From: an uncultured Enterobacterales bacterium
GTDB lineage: Bacteria; Pseudomonadota; Gammaproteobacteria; Enterobacterales; CALYQQ01
Length of the DNA stretch: 64,000 bases
NCBI GenBank assembly: GCA_945288535.1
Contig: CALYQQ010000006.1
Span: forward strand, 83,405-147,404
Direction of reading: 5' to 3'
Below the pieces are notes generated by a model that saw only the letters and a program-made list of their open reading frames with translations, had not been told where the DNA came from and searched no databases. A program made the translations under genes and the position numbers. Positions 10,754 through 22,900 of this stretch are shown piece after piece (the stretch's first letter is position 1; each line of letters begins with the position of its first letter).

Positions 10754-11287
10754 TTAATTATATCGTTTACGGCGGTTACGTCCCATCATTGTAGATCGCT
10801 TATTTGGTTCAGATAAGTTAAATACAATATGTGAAAACTCTTTCATCACTCGCCGGTAAACATCTCGTTTAAAAGAAACAACTTGTCTTACCGGATACCA
10901 ATAGCTAACCCATCGCCAATCATCGAATTCAGGAATTGGCGTTCGTTGCATATCAATAGCATCGTCACTAACATCTAATTGTAATAAAAACCATTTTTGC
11001 TTTTGCCCAATACAAACAGGTTTAATATCCCAACGCACTAATCTTTTAGGTAGTTTATAGCGTAACCAATTTCTCGTCGTTGCTAATACTTTGACATCTT
11101 TTTTTCTTAAACCTACCTCTTCAAAAAGTTCGCGATACATTGCCTGTTCCGCACTTTCGTCTTGATTGATTCCGCCCTGCGGAAACTGCCATGAGTGCTG
11201 TCCATACCGACGCGCCCATAACACTTGCCCTTGTTTGTTACAAATAATAATACCAACATTTGGGCGGTAGCCATCATTATCGATCAC
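10754..11287 (-). CDS. rppH: RNA pyrophosphohydrolase (Nudix)
   Basis: [17 protein letters not shown] start and Nudix box [23 protein letters not shown]. Confidence 0.97.
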   Translation of the reverse strand: MIDNDGYRPNVGIIICNKQGQVLWARRYGQHSWQFPQGGINQDESAEQAMYRELFEEVGLRKKDVKVLATTRNWLRYKLPKRLVRWDIKPVCIGQKQKWFLLQLDVSDDAIDMQRTPIPEFDDWRWVSYWYPVRQVVSFKRDVYRRVMKEFSHIVFNLSEPNKRSTMMGRNRRKRYN

Positions 11288-11729
11288 CCGACTACCCCTA
11301 ATAGTTCATCTTTAATAATAAGTTAATTGTTTCATACAACGCGAACAGGGTAAACATGATAATGCAATTGCTCTGTGTTAATTTAGTGGATACAGCGTAA
11401 AATAAAGAAAACAATGAAATAAAATCTTTATATTTTAAAGCATTATTTTGAATACACCAGGTAACAAAGGTAAATATGTAGCAAAACATTTTTAATGTCG
11501 TCAAATAGAACTCATTAACTAAATGCGCATAATACCATTTATAAGGATGCCGGTGATATTGATGAATTATTGATAAACTAGCCGCGCGGTAATACTCGCA
11601 AAAGAGTAACATCATCTCTTACAGAGTTATTTTATCTTATATCATTATGACTTTTATCGTCTCATAAAATGAAATAAGCTGATTAATAGTATTTGTAAAT
11701 TTTTCATTCATTCACTTTTCCACTATTAT

Positions 11730-11738
11730 TGTGGATAA
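11730..11738 (-). promoter_or_regulatory. Perfect DnaA box (TTATCCACA on minus strand)
   Basis: TGTGGATAA at 11730-11738. Confidence 0.5.
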
Positions 11739-11995
11739 CATTGTTAGCAAACGTGTAATTATGTGTGGAAGAAATCGTAATAATACTAAAACATGGTAGA
11801 ATAATAGCCGTTAATCAATATAAATCATCATGTTACATTTTGAAGATCACTGACATACGTTTAACAATAACTCACAATTATTCTGTCTACTATCTGTTCA
11901 TAAAGAATGTTTCGCATTATATTTATTCAAAAATAGTGTGCTTCTAATACAAATAAACCAGCAAAATATCTCTATTCACAGTTATCCCAAAAAAC

Positions 11996-12004
11996 TGTGG
12001 ATAA
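11996..12004 (-). promoter_or_regulatory. Perfect DnaA box (TTATCCACA on minus strand)
   Basis: TGTGGATAA at 11996-12004. Confidence 0.5.
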
Positions 12005-12246
12005 CATAGTGTAAAAACCTGTTTATTAGTGTTGAATTTTATTTTTCCCATATTGACTTATCGTCAAAATTAATAGAAAAGGCAAGTTTTTTTCTTTAGT
12101 AATCATTATGCTGACAAATATGATGAAAAGAACGATTATCTATGCCAAGATTTACTTATCTACTTGCTCATTTTTTAACCTATTTATGTTCGTTATTTGT
12201 GATAAGCTCGATCGTTTTTTATCTAGCAATATAAAGGATCACTTTT

Positions 12247-12933
12247 ATGCGTGTGAATTGGCAGCCTCCTGCTCCCCCTAAAACAGAAGAACAACTCATG
12301 CAACGCGCACATATTTTAGCTGGCCATACTATAGCTGAATTAGCTGAAAATGCATATTTGCCATTACCTTACGACCTAAAGCGAGACAAAGGCTGGGTCG
12401 GTATGCTATTAGAACGCTATTTGGGCGCCAATGCAGGTAGTAAACCGGAGCAAGATTTTCCTGAACTTGGTATTGAGTTAAAAACTATTCCGGTTGACCA
12501 ATCTGGTAGCCCTCTAGAAACAACATTTGTTTGTGTTGCCCCACTTACAGGAAACAGTGGTGTTAGCTGGTTAACGAGTCATGTTAGGCACAAATTACAA
12601 CGTGTTCTATGGATCCCTGTTGAAGGTACAAGGACAATTTCTTTAGGAGAACGACGAATAGGTTCACCCTTATTATGGAGCCCAACTTATGAGGAAGAAG
12701 AACAGTTACGCCGAGATTGGGAAGAATTGATGGATCTTATTGTATTAGGAAAAGTGACTTCTATTACTGCCCGTTATGGCGAAGTACTACAATTACGTCC
12801 TAAGGCAGCAAATAAACGTGTACTTACCCAGGGTATAGGTTTTAATGGAGAGCCTATTATGACGCCACCACTTGGGTTTTATTTAAAAAAGAACTTTACT
12901 TCTACCCTTTTAAAACGTTATTTTTCATGTTAA
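12247..12933 (+). CDS. mutH: DNA mismatch repair endonuclease MutH
   Basis: [36 protein letters not shown] and [14 protein letters not shown]; divergent from rppH as in enterics. Confidence 0.97.
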   Translation: MRVNWQPPAPPKTEEQLMQRAHILAGHTIAELAENAYLPLPYDLKRDKGWVGMLLERYLGANAGSKPEQDFPELGIELKTIPVDQSGSPLETTFVCVAPLTGNSGVSWLTSHVRHKLQRVLWIPVEGTRTISLGERRIGSPLLWSPTYEEEEQLRRDWEELMDLIVLGKVTSITARYGEVLQLRPKAANKRVLTQGIGFNGEPIMTPPLGFYLKKNFTSTLLKRYFSC

Positions 12934-13082
12934 ATCGATAAATTTTAGCTACGATTAATTCTTTTATCGTTATCATAGAGTGAACAAAAACTAGGTGTGC
13001 TTACTTGCCTGTTCTATTGATTAACCAATATATTTTAATTAACAATTAAATATGATCTAATCAAAAGCAAATGGTAAATGCA

Positions 13083-15923
13083 TTATATCTCTAACCAGCA
13101 ATGCCAATGTTGTTTGACTAAGTTACGTATATCATTAAATTCAGTTACAGCAACTTTCTCAGGACGTTCTTGTAATGTCAGATGATGGATTTCATCACGT
13201 AAAGTTACATAAGCTGAAATCAAACTTTCAGCCTGCATGTCAGACATAATATTATAGTATGCCATCAATTCAAAAATTCGCACATTGTCTGACCAACGAG
13301 TTAATTCCGGTTGTTGATGCGCAAAGCGCAGCACTAAATATTGTGCGATAAATTCAATGTCCGTAATTCCTCCTTCATCTCTTTTTAAATCAAAATATTG
13401 TTCACGCTTCTCTGTCACTTGACCTCGCATTTTTTCGCGCATAGCAGCGACTTCCTGGCGTAGTAATATTTCTTGTCGTGGTCGGCATAAAATTTCATGA
13501 CGAAGTTGATTGAATTGGGTATATAATTGCGGATCACAATAAACCATACGTGATCGTACTAATGCTTGATGCTCCCATGTCCAAGCTTCATTACGTTGAT
13601 AATTTGCAAAAGCACTTATTGTCGTTACGAGTAATCCTGATTCACCTGATGGTCGTAAACGTGCATCAACCTCATATAACACACCAGACAAAGTCCGAAT
13701 ACTAAATAAATGGATAATTCGCTGTGTTAATCGTTGATAAAAGTGGGTTGCATTAATACTTCTATTACCATCAGTAACGCTATCCTGAGGGCTATCAATA
13801 ATAAATACTAAATCAAGATCTGAACCATAACCTAATTCAATACCCCCCAATTTACCATAAGCAACAATAGCAAATCCACGCCCTTGCCGTTGTTGAAGAT
13901 GTATAGGTTGACCATAACGTTGTATCATTTGTTGCCAAGCCATGTTTACGACAGCCTCAATAATAGCTTCAGCCAAATAGGTTAAGTGATCACTTACTTT
14001 CATCACAGGCAGGTCATCACTAATATCGGCCGCTGCAATACGCAGTAACTGTGCTTGTTTAAATTGCCGAAGAGCTTCAAGCTGTTGCTCTTCATCATCT
14101 GGAATACGAAGTAAATACTGACGAAGTTCATCTTTATACGCATCAAGCGGTAATGGTCGATATAGTGTGACTGGATCCAATAATTCATCAAGTAATATTG
14201 GATATTGTGCCAATTGCGTGGCGATCATAGGTGACGCGGCGCATAACCGAATTAAGTGAGCAAGTACTGACGGATATTCAAATAGCAGTTCTAAATAAGT
14301 TGTACGGGTGATAATACTTGAAAGTAAGTGGCATAACCGCGTTAAGATAATTGGGGCATCATGTCGCTCACAAATAAGCAAAAATAAGCGCGGCATCAGT
14401 TGATTTAAAACATGACGACCCCGCTGACCGATAGGTCGTTTTGCTATATCACGACGAAAATTTTCTATAATGATACCCATTTCTAAACAAACATTTTTAG
14501 ATAAGTTGGGCATTGCCTCGAAGAGATCTTGTTGTTCAAATTGATCAATCCATAGGCACGTATATCGCATATCCGGATAATTCTCTTCTGGTTCACAAGG
14601 ATCTTTATCGACCATATAATTAAATATGGCTCGAATATCCAGCATACGCTTATCAAGGTTTTTTTTCAGTGATGACCAATCATGAAAATCCATTCCCCAT
14701 GCTAAACGTGCTTGATCTAGCGGATCTGTTGGTAATGTTTGTGTCTGTTTATCATCAATAGCTTGCAATAAATTTTCTAAGCGACGCAAGAAAAGATAGT
14801 TCTCTCGTAATATGATAACTTGTTCATGATCCAACAGGGCTAAATGATCAATTTCATCTAATGTAGTCAATAAGGATTGCTGCTGTAATGCCTTTTCACG
14901 CCCACCTCGAATAAGTTGAAAAACCTGAACAATAAATTCTATTTCTCTTATTCCCCCCGCACCTAATTTAATATTATCATGTAAACCACGCCGACGAACT
15001 TCGCGTGCAATCATACTTTTCATATCACGTAATGATTGAATAACGCTAAAGTCAATATAACGACGAAAAACAAAAGGGCGTAAAATCTTTTGTAATTCCA
15101 AGCGATATAAATTATCAGCTTCACCAAGTATACGTGCTTTCACCATAGCATAACGTTCCCAGTCACGCCCTTGTTCCTGATAATAATCTTCAAAAGCAGA
15201 AAAATTCATGACTAATGGGCCACTATCCCCAAAAGGACGTAAGCGCATATCAACTCGATAGACAAAACCATCTACGGTTATTTGATCTAATACCTTAATA
15301 AGTTTTTGGCCTAATCGAGTAAAGAATTGGTTATTATCTAACTCTTTACGCCCACCTTGCGTTGTACCATATTCTGGATAGACAAAAATAAGATCAATAT
15401 CAGAAGAATAATTTAGTTCACTACCACCAAGTTTACCCATACCTATAATTAATAAAGGTTGTGGTATTCCTTCATGATTATAAGGTGTGCCTAAATCGCT
15501 GCTAAGTTTTTGGTATAGCCAATTTTTGCTCGCAATAATTAAACATTCCGCCAGTTCACTTAATTGGCATAAAATCTGTTGCGTAGGGTATAATTGCAAA
15601 GTTTGAGCCCAACAAATGCGAACCATAATATATTGACGAAATAGACGTAATTCACGCATTAAATCTGCTTCGGTTTGGCAAGTCTGTAAAATTATGGATA
15701 ACCACTGTTGATAATATTTTCCCTCATCAGCTTGTGGCGGTGAAGTATGAATTTTTTCTAACCAATCCGTATGACGAACCAATAATTCCCCCGCAAATCG
15801 ACTTATAGCACAAACAATCTGTGCGGCTTTACTCTCTGCATTAGGTAGTTGATCAAGTAATAATGCAGATGTCGTTTTGAGTGATACGGGCAAAGGCTTG
15901 AATACAGGCATTGGTGACAGCAT
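13083..15923 (-). CDS. glnE: Bifunctional glutamine synthetase adenylyltransferase/deadenylase
   Basis: 946 aa; two GlnE nucleotidyltransferase motifs ([45 protein letters not shown]). Confidence 0.97.
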   Translation of the reverse strand: MLSPMPVFKPLPVSLKTTSALLLDQLPNAESKAAQIVCAISRFAGELLVRHTDWLEKIHTSPPQADEGKYYQQWLSIILQTCQTEADLMRELRLFRQYIMVRICWAQTLQLYPTQQILCQLSELAECLIIASKNWLYQKLSSDLGTPYNHEGIPQPLLIIGMGKLGGSELNYSSDIDLIFVYPEYGTTQGGRKELDNNQFFTRLGQKLIKVLDQITVDGFVYRVDMRLRPFGDSGPLVMNFSAFEDYYQEQGRDWERYAMVKARILGEADNLYRLELQKILRPFVFRRYIDFSVIQSLRDMKSMIAREVRRRGLHDNIKLGAGGIREIEFIVQVFQLIRGGREKALQQQSLLTTLDEIDHLALLDHEQVIILRENYLFLRRLENLLQAIDDKQTQTLPTDPLDQARLAWGMDFHDWSSLKKNLDKRMLDIRAIFNYMVDKDPCEPEENYPDMRYTCLWIDQFEQQDLFEAMPNLSKNVCLEMGIIIENFRRDIAKRPIGQRGRHVLNQLMPRLFLLICERHDAPIILTRLCHLLSSIITRTTYLELLFEYPSVLAHLIRLCAASPMIATQLAQYPILLDELLDPVTLYRPLPLDAYKDELRQYLLRIPDDEEQQLEALRQFKQAQLLRIAAADISDDLPVMKVSDHLTYLAEAIIEAVVNMAWQQMIQRYGQPIHLQQRQGRGFAIVAYGKLGGIELGYGSDLDLVFIIDSPQDSVTDGNRSINATHFYQRLTQRIIHLFSIRTLSGVLYEVDARLRPSGESGLLVTTISAFANYQRNEAWTWEHQALVRSRMVYCDPQLYTQFNQLRHEILCRPRQEILLRQEVAAMREKMRGQVTEKREQYFDLKRDEGGITDIEFIAQYLVLRFAHQQPELTRWSDNVRIFELMAYYNIMSDMQAESLISAYVTLRDEIHHLTLQERPEKVAVTEFNDIRNLVKQHWHCWLEI

Positions 15924-15956
15924 AATCAGGCTCCTTTTTTCACCTTGATATCATGT

Positions 15957-17276
15957 TTAGCGTGTACGCCAAAATACCGATGTTGAAAGAGCTACTCTAA
16001 TTGCATTAGACCAATCATCTAATTTATTTTGTTGTAATTTATTTAATAATATTGACCAAGATTGGAGATATTTTTGATATTGAGACGTTGGATAATAGCC
16101 ACTAAATAAATACAAGTTAAATAATTGGCGACGTAAGAAAAGGTATTGTACGCGAAATTCCTGCTCATTTTCGATTTCACGAAAGACTTTTTTTAGTTCG
16201 CGGCCTGTACGTTCGAGCATTGTATCCGCAAAGCTTTTGAATGGCATCATAAGTTTATGTTTTGCTTTTTCATCACAAAACATTCGCCATTGTTTTAGCT
16301 GTAGATAATGTAAAAATTTTAGTTTACTTTGTAGGTATTCCTCTCGCCAAACCACATGTTCAGCTTGATCTGATTGCTGAATAAGAGACTGAACGTGTTC
16401 AAGGCATAAGCGTAAAGAATCACTTGCTTTGCGAGGTATAATACATCCCCAGACAAGCCATATCTGGCGGATTAGTGTTAAAGCAGTGAGAACTTGTTTT
16501 TTTCCGCCGTTTTGATGTTTATACCAGCATATTTCATTATGCTGCCAATGCGCTAATGCTAATTCTAATGCAGCAATAAATCCTTGTTCAACGGTGAAAT
16601 CTGATGTCACTGGTAATACCGACAAAAATGAAACCTTTAATGGTTCGGCTAAACCAATCATTTGGTAGCCTCTGAAGGCTTTACTTTGATCAAATAATTT
16701 TAATTTACCACAAGGTGCTAGTTGTTCGGCAAATGCCAATAAAGAATCAGCACTTCCTTTTATGAGTTCTAATTCAATTTCATTAATGGGTTTGTGTTGT
16801 TCACCAGATGTAATACTCCCTTGATCGTAAACCAATTCAATTTGACTATCTGCATAAACAACTAGCCAACGATGCCGGCGAAAATGTGTACTAAAAAGGA
16901 GGTGAACACCTTTGCTTAATGATTCAGGTAATTTTTCATCAGGCCATAAACTTAAGGGTAATTGTGCAATATCGGGTTTTGGTGTTTCCAGTGCAATATT
17001 GTACTCAATACGTTGAGATAATCCGCCAGTCACTTTCCCATCCGCTTTTATGGTCATTTCATACTGATTTTGATTTTGCCTTACTCTAAGTCCCATTTTA
17101 TGATGGTACAAATAGTGATCTGGCGTATCATAATACTCATTCACTAACTGTAAGGTTGATTTTTTTTCAGTTTTAAATTGAGTAAGTATATTCGGTAGGA
17201 TTTTTTCTATATTTTCACGGGCAAGTAACTTTAACTCAATTTCATTTACCATTTTAACTTTCTCAATAAATTGCAA
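15957..17276 (-). CDS. ygiF: CYTH-domain inorganic triphosphatase (YgiF-like) with C-terminal CHAD-like region
   Basis: N-terminal EIELKLLA CYTH signature; adjacent to glnE as in E. coli. Confidence 0.9.
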   Translation of the reverse strand: MQFIEKVKMVNEIELKLLARENIEKILPNILTQFKTEKKSTLQLVNEYYDTPDHYLYHHKMGLRVRQNQNQYEMTIKADGKVTGGLSQRIEYNIALETPKPDIAQLPLSLWPDEKLPESLSKGVHLLFSTHFRRHRWLVVYADSQIELVYDQGSITSGEQHKPINEIELELIKGSADSLLAFAEQLAPCGKLKLFDQSKAFRGYQMIGLAEPLKVSFLSVLPVTSDFTVEQGFIAALELALAHWQHNEICWYKHQNGGKKQVLTALTLIRQIWLVWGCIIPRKASDSLRLCLEHVQSLIQQSDQAEHVVWREEYLQSKLKFLHYLQLKQWRMFCDEKAKHKLMMPFKSFADTMLERTGRELKKVFREIENEQEFRVQYLFLRRQLFNLYLFSGYYPTSQYQKYLQSWSILLNKLQQNKLDDWSNAIRVALSTSVFWRTR

Positions 17277-17737
17277 CTGACCTATAGTAAAAACAAAACC
17301 CTTTTTGTTTTTTGTTACTTATAAAAAGTGTTTTATGATTAATCTTTGTATAGTGTGTTATGTCTAATATTCTAAATCACAACGTTGTAATTATACCGTA
17401 AAATAATAACGATGTATTGACTAACCTGGCGTAAAGTTAAATCAATTAATCAAATTAACAAAGGTAAATTATCACCACAACAGTAGAATGCTTTCCTTAA
17501 TACAGAAAAAGTAAATTAATAGTGAATATCATTGATCTGCGTTATATTCAGCCTAATTAGTGCTACATTAAGGCTTTCTTCTTTTATCACAATATGCTAA
17601 AGATATATTAAATTCTAAGATATCATTGGGTTACTATGTATTAACATAAAAATAGAACCTCCTAGAAATGATTTTTACTATTGTACCTTTAAATCAAACC
17701 TTCTACTATTTTGTAATATAATTCTTATGGGAAATAA

Positions 17738-18364
17738 ATGATAATGTCAAAGTACTATTTACGACTAGCAGTACTGTTCAGCTTTATTTTTTCAACTAAT
17801 GCATTAGCTGACAATAGCTATTATATATCAGAAAACTTATCCACCGTTTTACGAGCTGGTGCTTCTGACCACTTTCGTATAATAGGTAATGTTTTAGCCG
17901 GTGAAGAAGTCGTCTTAATCGATGTGAATAATGAGACCCACTATGCTCAAATTAAAACAAGCAAAGGTAAAGTAGGCTGGATTCCATTGAATATGCTAAA
18001 AAATGATATTAGCGCCCAAGCTCTTATGCCAAAATTAAAAGAACAAGTGAATTCATTAACATCTGAATTAGATACATTGAAAGCATCTATAGCAGCGACA
18101 TCTGCGAATTATCTTAAAGAATCTAATGAAAATAAATCATTAATCGATTCTCTTAAGCAAAAAAATGCCTCGCTTGTAGACACGTTAGAGCAAAATAAAG
18201 CTGAACTAAGTAAATTAGAAAAACAACTTGACGAAAAACAACTTAATATCGCCTTAAAATGGTGTTTATACGGAGGTGGTGTTGCTGGTGCAGGTTTATT
18301 TATTGGCTTGATACTCCCTTATCTGATCCCGCGACGTAAATCACGTGATCGTTGGATGAACTAA
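17738..18364 (+). CDS. ygiM: SH3-domain membrane protein YgiM
   Basis: Signal peptide, bacterial SH3 domain, coiled coil and C-terminal TM; precedes cca. Confidence 0.85.
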   Translation: MIMSKYYLRLAVLFSFIFSTNALADNSYYISENLSTVLRAGASDHFRIIGNVLAGEEVVLIDVNNETHYAQIKTSKGKVGWIPLNMLKNDISAQALMPKLKEQVNSLTSELDTLKASIAATSANYLKESNENKSLIDSLKQKNASLVDTLEQNKAELSKLEKQLDEKQLNIALKWCLYGGGVAGAGLFIGLILPYLIPRRKSRDRWMN

Positions 18365-18408
18365 TGTGATTAACTAATTTTTACAATGCAAGCCAGATGG
18401 AGATAATA

Positions 18409-19581
18409 ATGCAGATTTATTTAGTCGGTGGAGCGGTTCGTGATCGTTTACTTGGACGTGATGTTAATGAATTTGATTGGGTTGTTGTTGGTGCAACCCC
18501 AGAACTATTATTATCTCAAGGTTTTAAACAAGTTGGACGTGATTTTCCCGTATTTCTCCATCCAGACACGGGGGACGAATATGCATTGGCAAGAACCGAA
18601 CGGAAAATAGGTAAAGGGTATACTGGTTTTATGTGCTATGCCACACCAGATATTACATTAAAGCAAGATCTATTACGCCGAGATTTGACCATTAATGCAA
18701 TAGCTCAAGATCAGCATGGTCAATTAGTTGATCCTTTCAATGGTGTACGTGATTTAGAATTACGGCTATTACGTCATGTATCTACAGCGTTTCGTGAAGA
18801 TCCACTTCGTTTATTACGTGTAGCACGTTTTGCTGCACGTTATGCACATTTAGGTTTTACTATTGCTCCTGAAACATGGCACTTAATGTGTGACATGGTT
18901 AAGGCAAATGAGATTGAACACTTAACTGCTGAGCGTGTCTGGAAGGAAACAGAAAAAGCACTCAATACAGACTCTCCACATATTTATTTTCAAGTACTTT
19001 ATCAATGTGGGGCTTTGGCGATCTTATTTCCAGCATTGCTTCCATTATTTAAAAAAAGTACATCAAAATCATTACCGCACGCTCTTATGGCTCTGTTGGC
19101 AGCAAGCCAATTAAGTCAAAATATCGCTGTACGTTTTACAGCATTATATGTTAATGCTTACTCACTTTCAGATCCTTTAACCAAGCAACATATCATGACA
19201 ATGGCAGCTCATCTACGCTTGCCTATTGAGATTCGTGATTTACTTATACAGGCTGTTTATAGCCATCATGATCTCATTAATGCATTAACGCTTACCGCAG
19301 ATAAAATAATTGAATTATTTAACCGTATTGATGTTTGGCGTAAACCCCATCTTCTCTCATATTTGCTTTTAATCAGTCAGGCAAATGCCTGTGATCAATA
19401 TGGTCATCCACCCAAGCAATGGCCACAAAGTGATTATTTACAGCATGCCCTTAACCTAGCAAATACGGTCAAAGCCCAGCAAATAATAGCGAATGGCTTA
19501 ACTGGTATAGCGATCAAAAATGCAATGAATATGCACAGAATAGAAGTAATCGCCAATTGGCAAGCGTCAAACTTAAACTAA
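18409..19581 (+). CDS. cca: CCA tRNA nucleotidyltransferase with divergent HD region
   Basis: MQIYLVGGAVRDRLLGRDVNEFDWVVVGATPE, RRDLTINAIA, RLLRVARFAARY. The ORF track starts at 18397, but the ATG at 18409 is preceded by GGAG and matches the known N-terminus. Confidence 0.95.
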   Translation: MQIYLVGGAVRDRLLGRDVNEFDWVVVGATPELLLSQGFKQVGRDFPVFLHPDTGDEYALARTERKIGKGYTGFMCYATPDITLKQDLLRRDLTINAIAQDQHGQLVDPFNGVRDLELRLLRHVSTAFREDPLRLLRVARFAARYAHLGFTIAPETWHLMCDMVKANEIEHLTAERVWKETEKALNTDSPHIYFQVLYQCGALAILFPALLPLFKKSTSKSLPHALMALLAASQLSQNIAVRFTALYVNAYSLSDPLTKQHIMTMAAHLRLPIEIRDLLIQAVYSHHDLINALTLTADKIIELFNRIDVWRKPHLLSYLLLISQANACDQYGHPPKQWPQSDYLQHALNLANTVKAQQIIANGLTGIAIKNAMNMHRIEVIANWQASNLN

Positions 19582-19978
19582 TCGTCTGTTTTATGGGCGA
19601 TTCTACATAAAAATAAGAATCCCAATTAAAATAATTTTATTAAATAAACAATAAATATAGCATTTGTTATATAGTCATTTTTGAATATAAATATTTTATT
19701 ATACCCTTGTCTATATTCTATATATTCATCTCGTTATTTAAGGTTAGATAGCCAATAAAACAAAATAACCAGACAAATTGGATTAGCAGAGCTTAAACAA
19801 GTATTTCAGAGAAAGCTAGTACAAAAAATCTAGAACAAAGATCGTAAAATAATGACTCAATCTATATAAATTAAAACTATACATCGAGCCATTTTATCTA
19901 GATGATAAAAGATAATTTTAAGTTAAATTATCTTATTATTTAAGCGATTTTATCATTATCAAAAGCATGAATTTTATA

Positions 19979-22900
19979 TTAAAACTCAAACTGATAAAGC
20001 AAATCTAAGGTTTGGGATACACCAGATACCGCTTCAAGATAAAGATTTGACATTAATCGATAACGTAAAGTTAGAGTCGCAAGCGCATCAAATATACCCA
20101 TACCATATTTAACCTGTAAACCAGGCAAAATATAACCACTGACGACAACCTGAGAATTATCACCGACGCCTTTTGTATCCAGAGAGAGGTTTTTAACACC
20201 GAATGTCTCACCAATTTGACCGACAAGTTTACCACTCCCCGCAACACCCAGACCGATCAACATTGATGTCATCATATCTCCATCATTACCAGAGTTATCT
20301 AGTCCTTGACCTCGTAATAAATAGGATAATGCCTGTTCCTGAGACATCGCTGGATCAGAAAAAATTTCAATTTTAGGTTGTTCTGCCAATCCGGTAACCT
20401 TTATGCCAGCCGTAACATTATTTTCTGTTGAATCAGGATTTCGAATAGCTTCAATTTCTAATCGTGGCTGGGAAGGCGCACCAGCAAAAATGAGGAGTCC
20501 TTTGCGTATTAAGAGATCTTGACCATATGCCTTAAAACGTCCTTTTGGAATATCAACTTGTCCATGCAGCTCTATACCATTTTGCTCCTGTTTAACACGT
20601 AAAATACCAGTAAGATTAGCATCTAAACCAAATGCATCAATTGAAACATCAGGGCCGATTTCCAAATAAATATCTGTATTAATTTGAATTGCCTGCTTTT
20701 GTTTAGTTACAGGCTGAAGTCGTGCATCAAGTATAACTTCATCAGATGATACCGTTACAATACTCGGCGGCAGTTCTTCAATAACAACATTGGCCCAAGG
20801 CACAGTAACTTTACCCGTTAAATCAACCGATTTTGCTGTTGCGGTTACCATGATATCAGGTGAAATATCAACTTTCATAGTCGGTGATAGCGAAATACGA
20901 ATTTTATTTCCTTTTGCAGTAATATTTGCACGAAGATCGTCTGTTCTATCCCAACTCGCATTCCCATTAATGTCTAGATTACCATTTGCAGTTGAAATTT
21001 TGCCAACGAGTATCGAGCGTGAACCATTAAATTCTAAACTAACATGACTATTTTTCACTGAAACAGGCAGCGCCATAAGCCCAAGACCAAAGTTATCAAG
21101 TTTCAGTTGTCCATTAATTCTTGGGCGTACAAGATCGCCAGCCAATCGTAATTGGCCTTCTACTGTTCCATTAACTGATTCATTATGGTTTAAAATAGGC
21201 TGCAAATCCTTTAGTGATAATTGAGTTAAGGAAATACCACCAGAAATAATACGGTTTTTTTGTGGATCATTTATTTGAATGGCACCATTAAATGTACCAT
21301 TGTTGCGCAGTTTGATATTCCAGTTAAGCTTTGCTTTTTGATCTTTTAAAGTACTATCAACTGTAACTGTATCGAACTGTAACGGTAATGATGCTTGACC
21401 TACTTTTGTTTTAATACTTACGTTGTTACTACCTAATTGCAGGTTTACTTTAGGTAAGGTGTCATTTTTTTGCCAACTCGCTGCTGCACTACCCGTAAAT
21501 ATCCCCGTGAGCACCATATCTTTCTGAAGGTTATTTAGCATCACTAGATCGAAACGTTTAACTGCTAAATTGATATTACCACTAGACCCAATATCTATTG
21601 GTTTATCAAAACAAACCTCTGCATTTGCGTTTAACCAACAATGCGATGTCATTGTAAACTTTTTTTGGCTTGCTATATAATTCACTTTGCTACTTTGATT
21701 AAGTTGCCATAACCCCACCGGAGTTTTAAATTGCGTTTTTGTTAGTATTCCTTGCCAATTACCTTTGTTTCGATCAAATTTTCCGGTCAAATTCATTGAT
21801 GCCACTATGGGCTTGCCATCCGCTGTAAATGTAAACTTATGTTGTTGTTCATTACCAGTCAGATTAAGTGAAATCGTTTTATACAAAATGTCATTTTGTT
21901 GCAATCCAGTGATGGATAGCTTAGTCTGTCCAGCGATCTGAGTGGCTGAAGTAATATTTGCCAAAAGCTCTACATGATTTATCATCAATGTTTGCCAATG
22001 TAATTGATTAGCTATAATATTGGCATCAAGTTGTGGTGCCTTTTGAGTTCCTCGTAATTGTACAGAGCCATTAATATCACCATGTAGTTCCGGTAAAATA
22101 TCAGAAAGAGTAGGAGCATTGATTATTGCATTTAAGGCTATTTTTGAATTAATGCTTCCATTAACATCTGCTCTATTTTTTCCTAACTGTATAAGTAAAT
22201 TAGATATATCCCATTGACCTGCAGCATTACCTTTAATTGCACCAGAAAGTGTCAATAATTTTTGTTTTATATTCCCTTTAATTAATATAGGCGCAATAGC
22301 TAACTGCCAGTTACCCCCGTATAAACTCCCCTTTACCTGCAAATTACCATTGAGTTGTGCAGGCCATTCTGGCCACTGTTTTTCTGTCTTAATATTATCA
22401 ATAGCAAGTCCTGCTCGCCAACTTATTGCTTTTGACCACGAAATTAAGCCATTTAGTTCAAGTTTACCCTGTAATAAATTTAGCAATAATTGATTTATTT
22501 CAAATTGTTGTGTATTACCTTTACCTTTGAGCGTAATGGTTGTTGCAGGTATTTGTTTACCTGTAATAGATGATGTCAATCCTAATTTAAAATTTTCGGC
22601 ATGACCCGTTAAATTAATATTAAGTTTATCAATTTGATAGTCGATCGCGCCGCTCAAAGGCCATTTTAAGTAATTACTCGATACATTTAATGTAAGGGGT
22701 AAGCCTTTTTTTGCTAATTGCGTTTTTAAATTAATTTGAGCTCGTTGTGGCCCTGAACTATTTAGTGATAATACTAATTCAGATAATAAGCTTCCTTTAA
22801 CATGCGCTTTAATGCGTTCTCCTTTTAAACCGTCAGCATAAATATCACTGTTTAATGTCAGTTCTAAAGGCCAGGTTTTAGCTAATTGTGCCTGTCCACG

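Noticed and set aside
11298-11947. Small ORFs (105 aa -, 60 aa +) between rppH and mutH
   Set aside because: Low-complexity AT-rich frames in a normally non-coding intergenic region.
20790-21047. 85-aa ORF opposite tamB, and similar shadows opposite parE, tamA, glnE, hcp and uvrA
   Set aside because: Antisense or out-of-frame to strongly supported genes.
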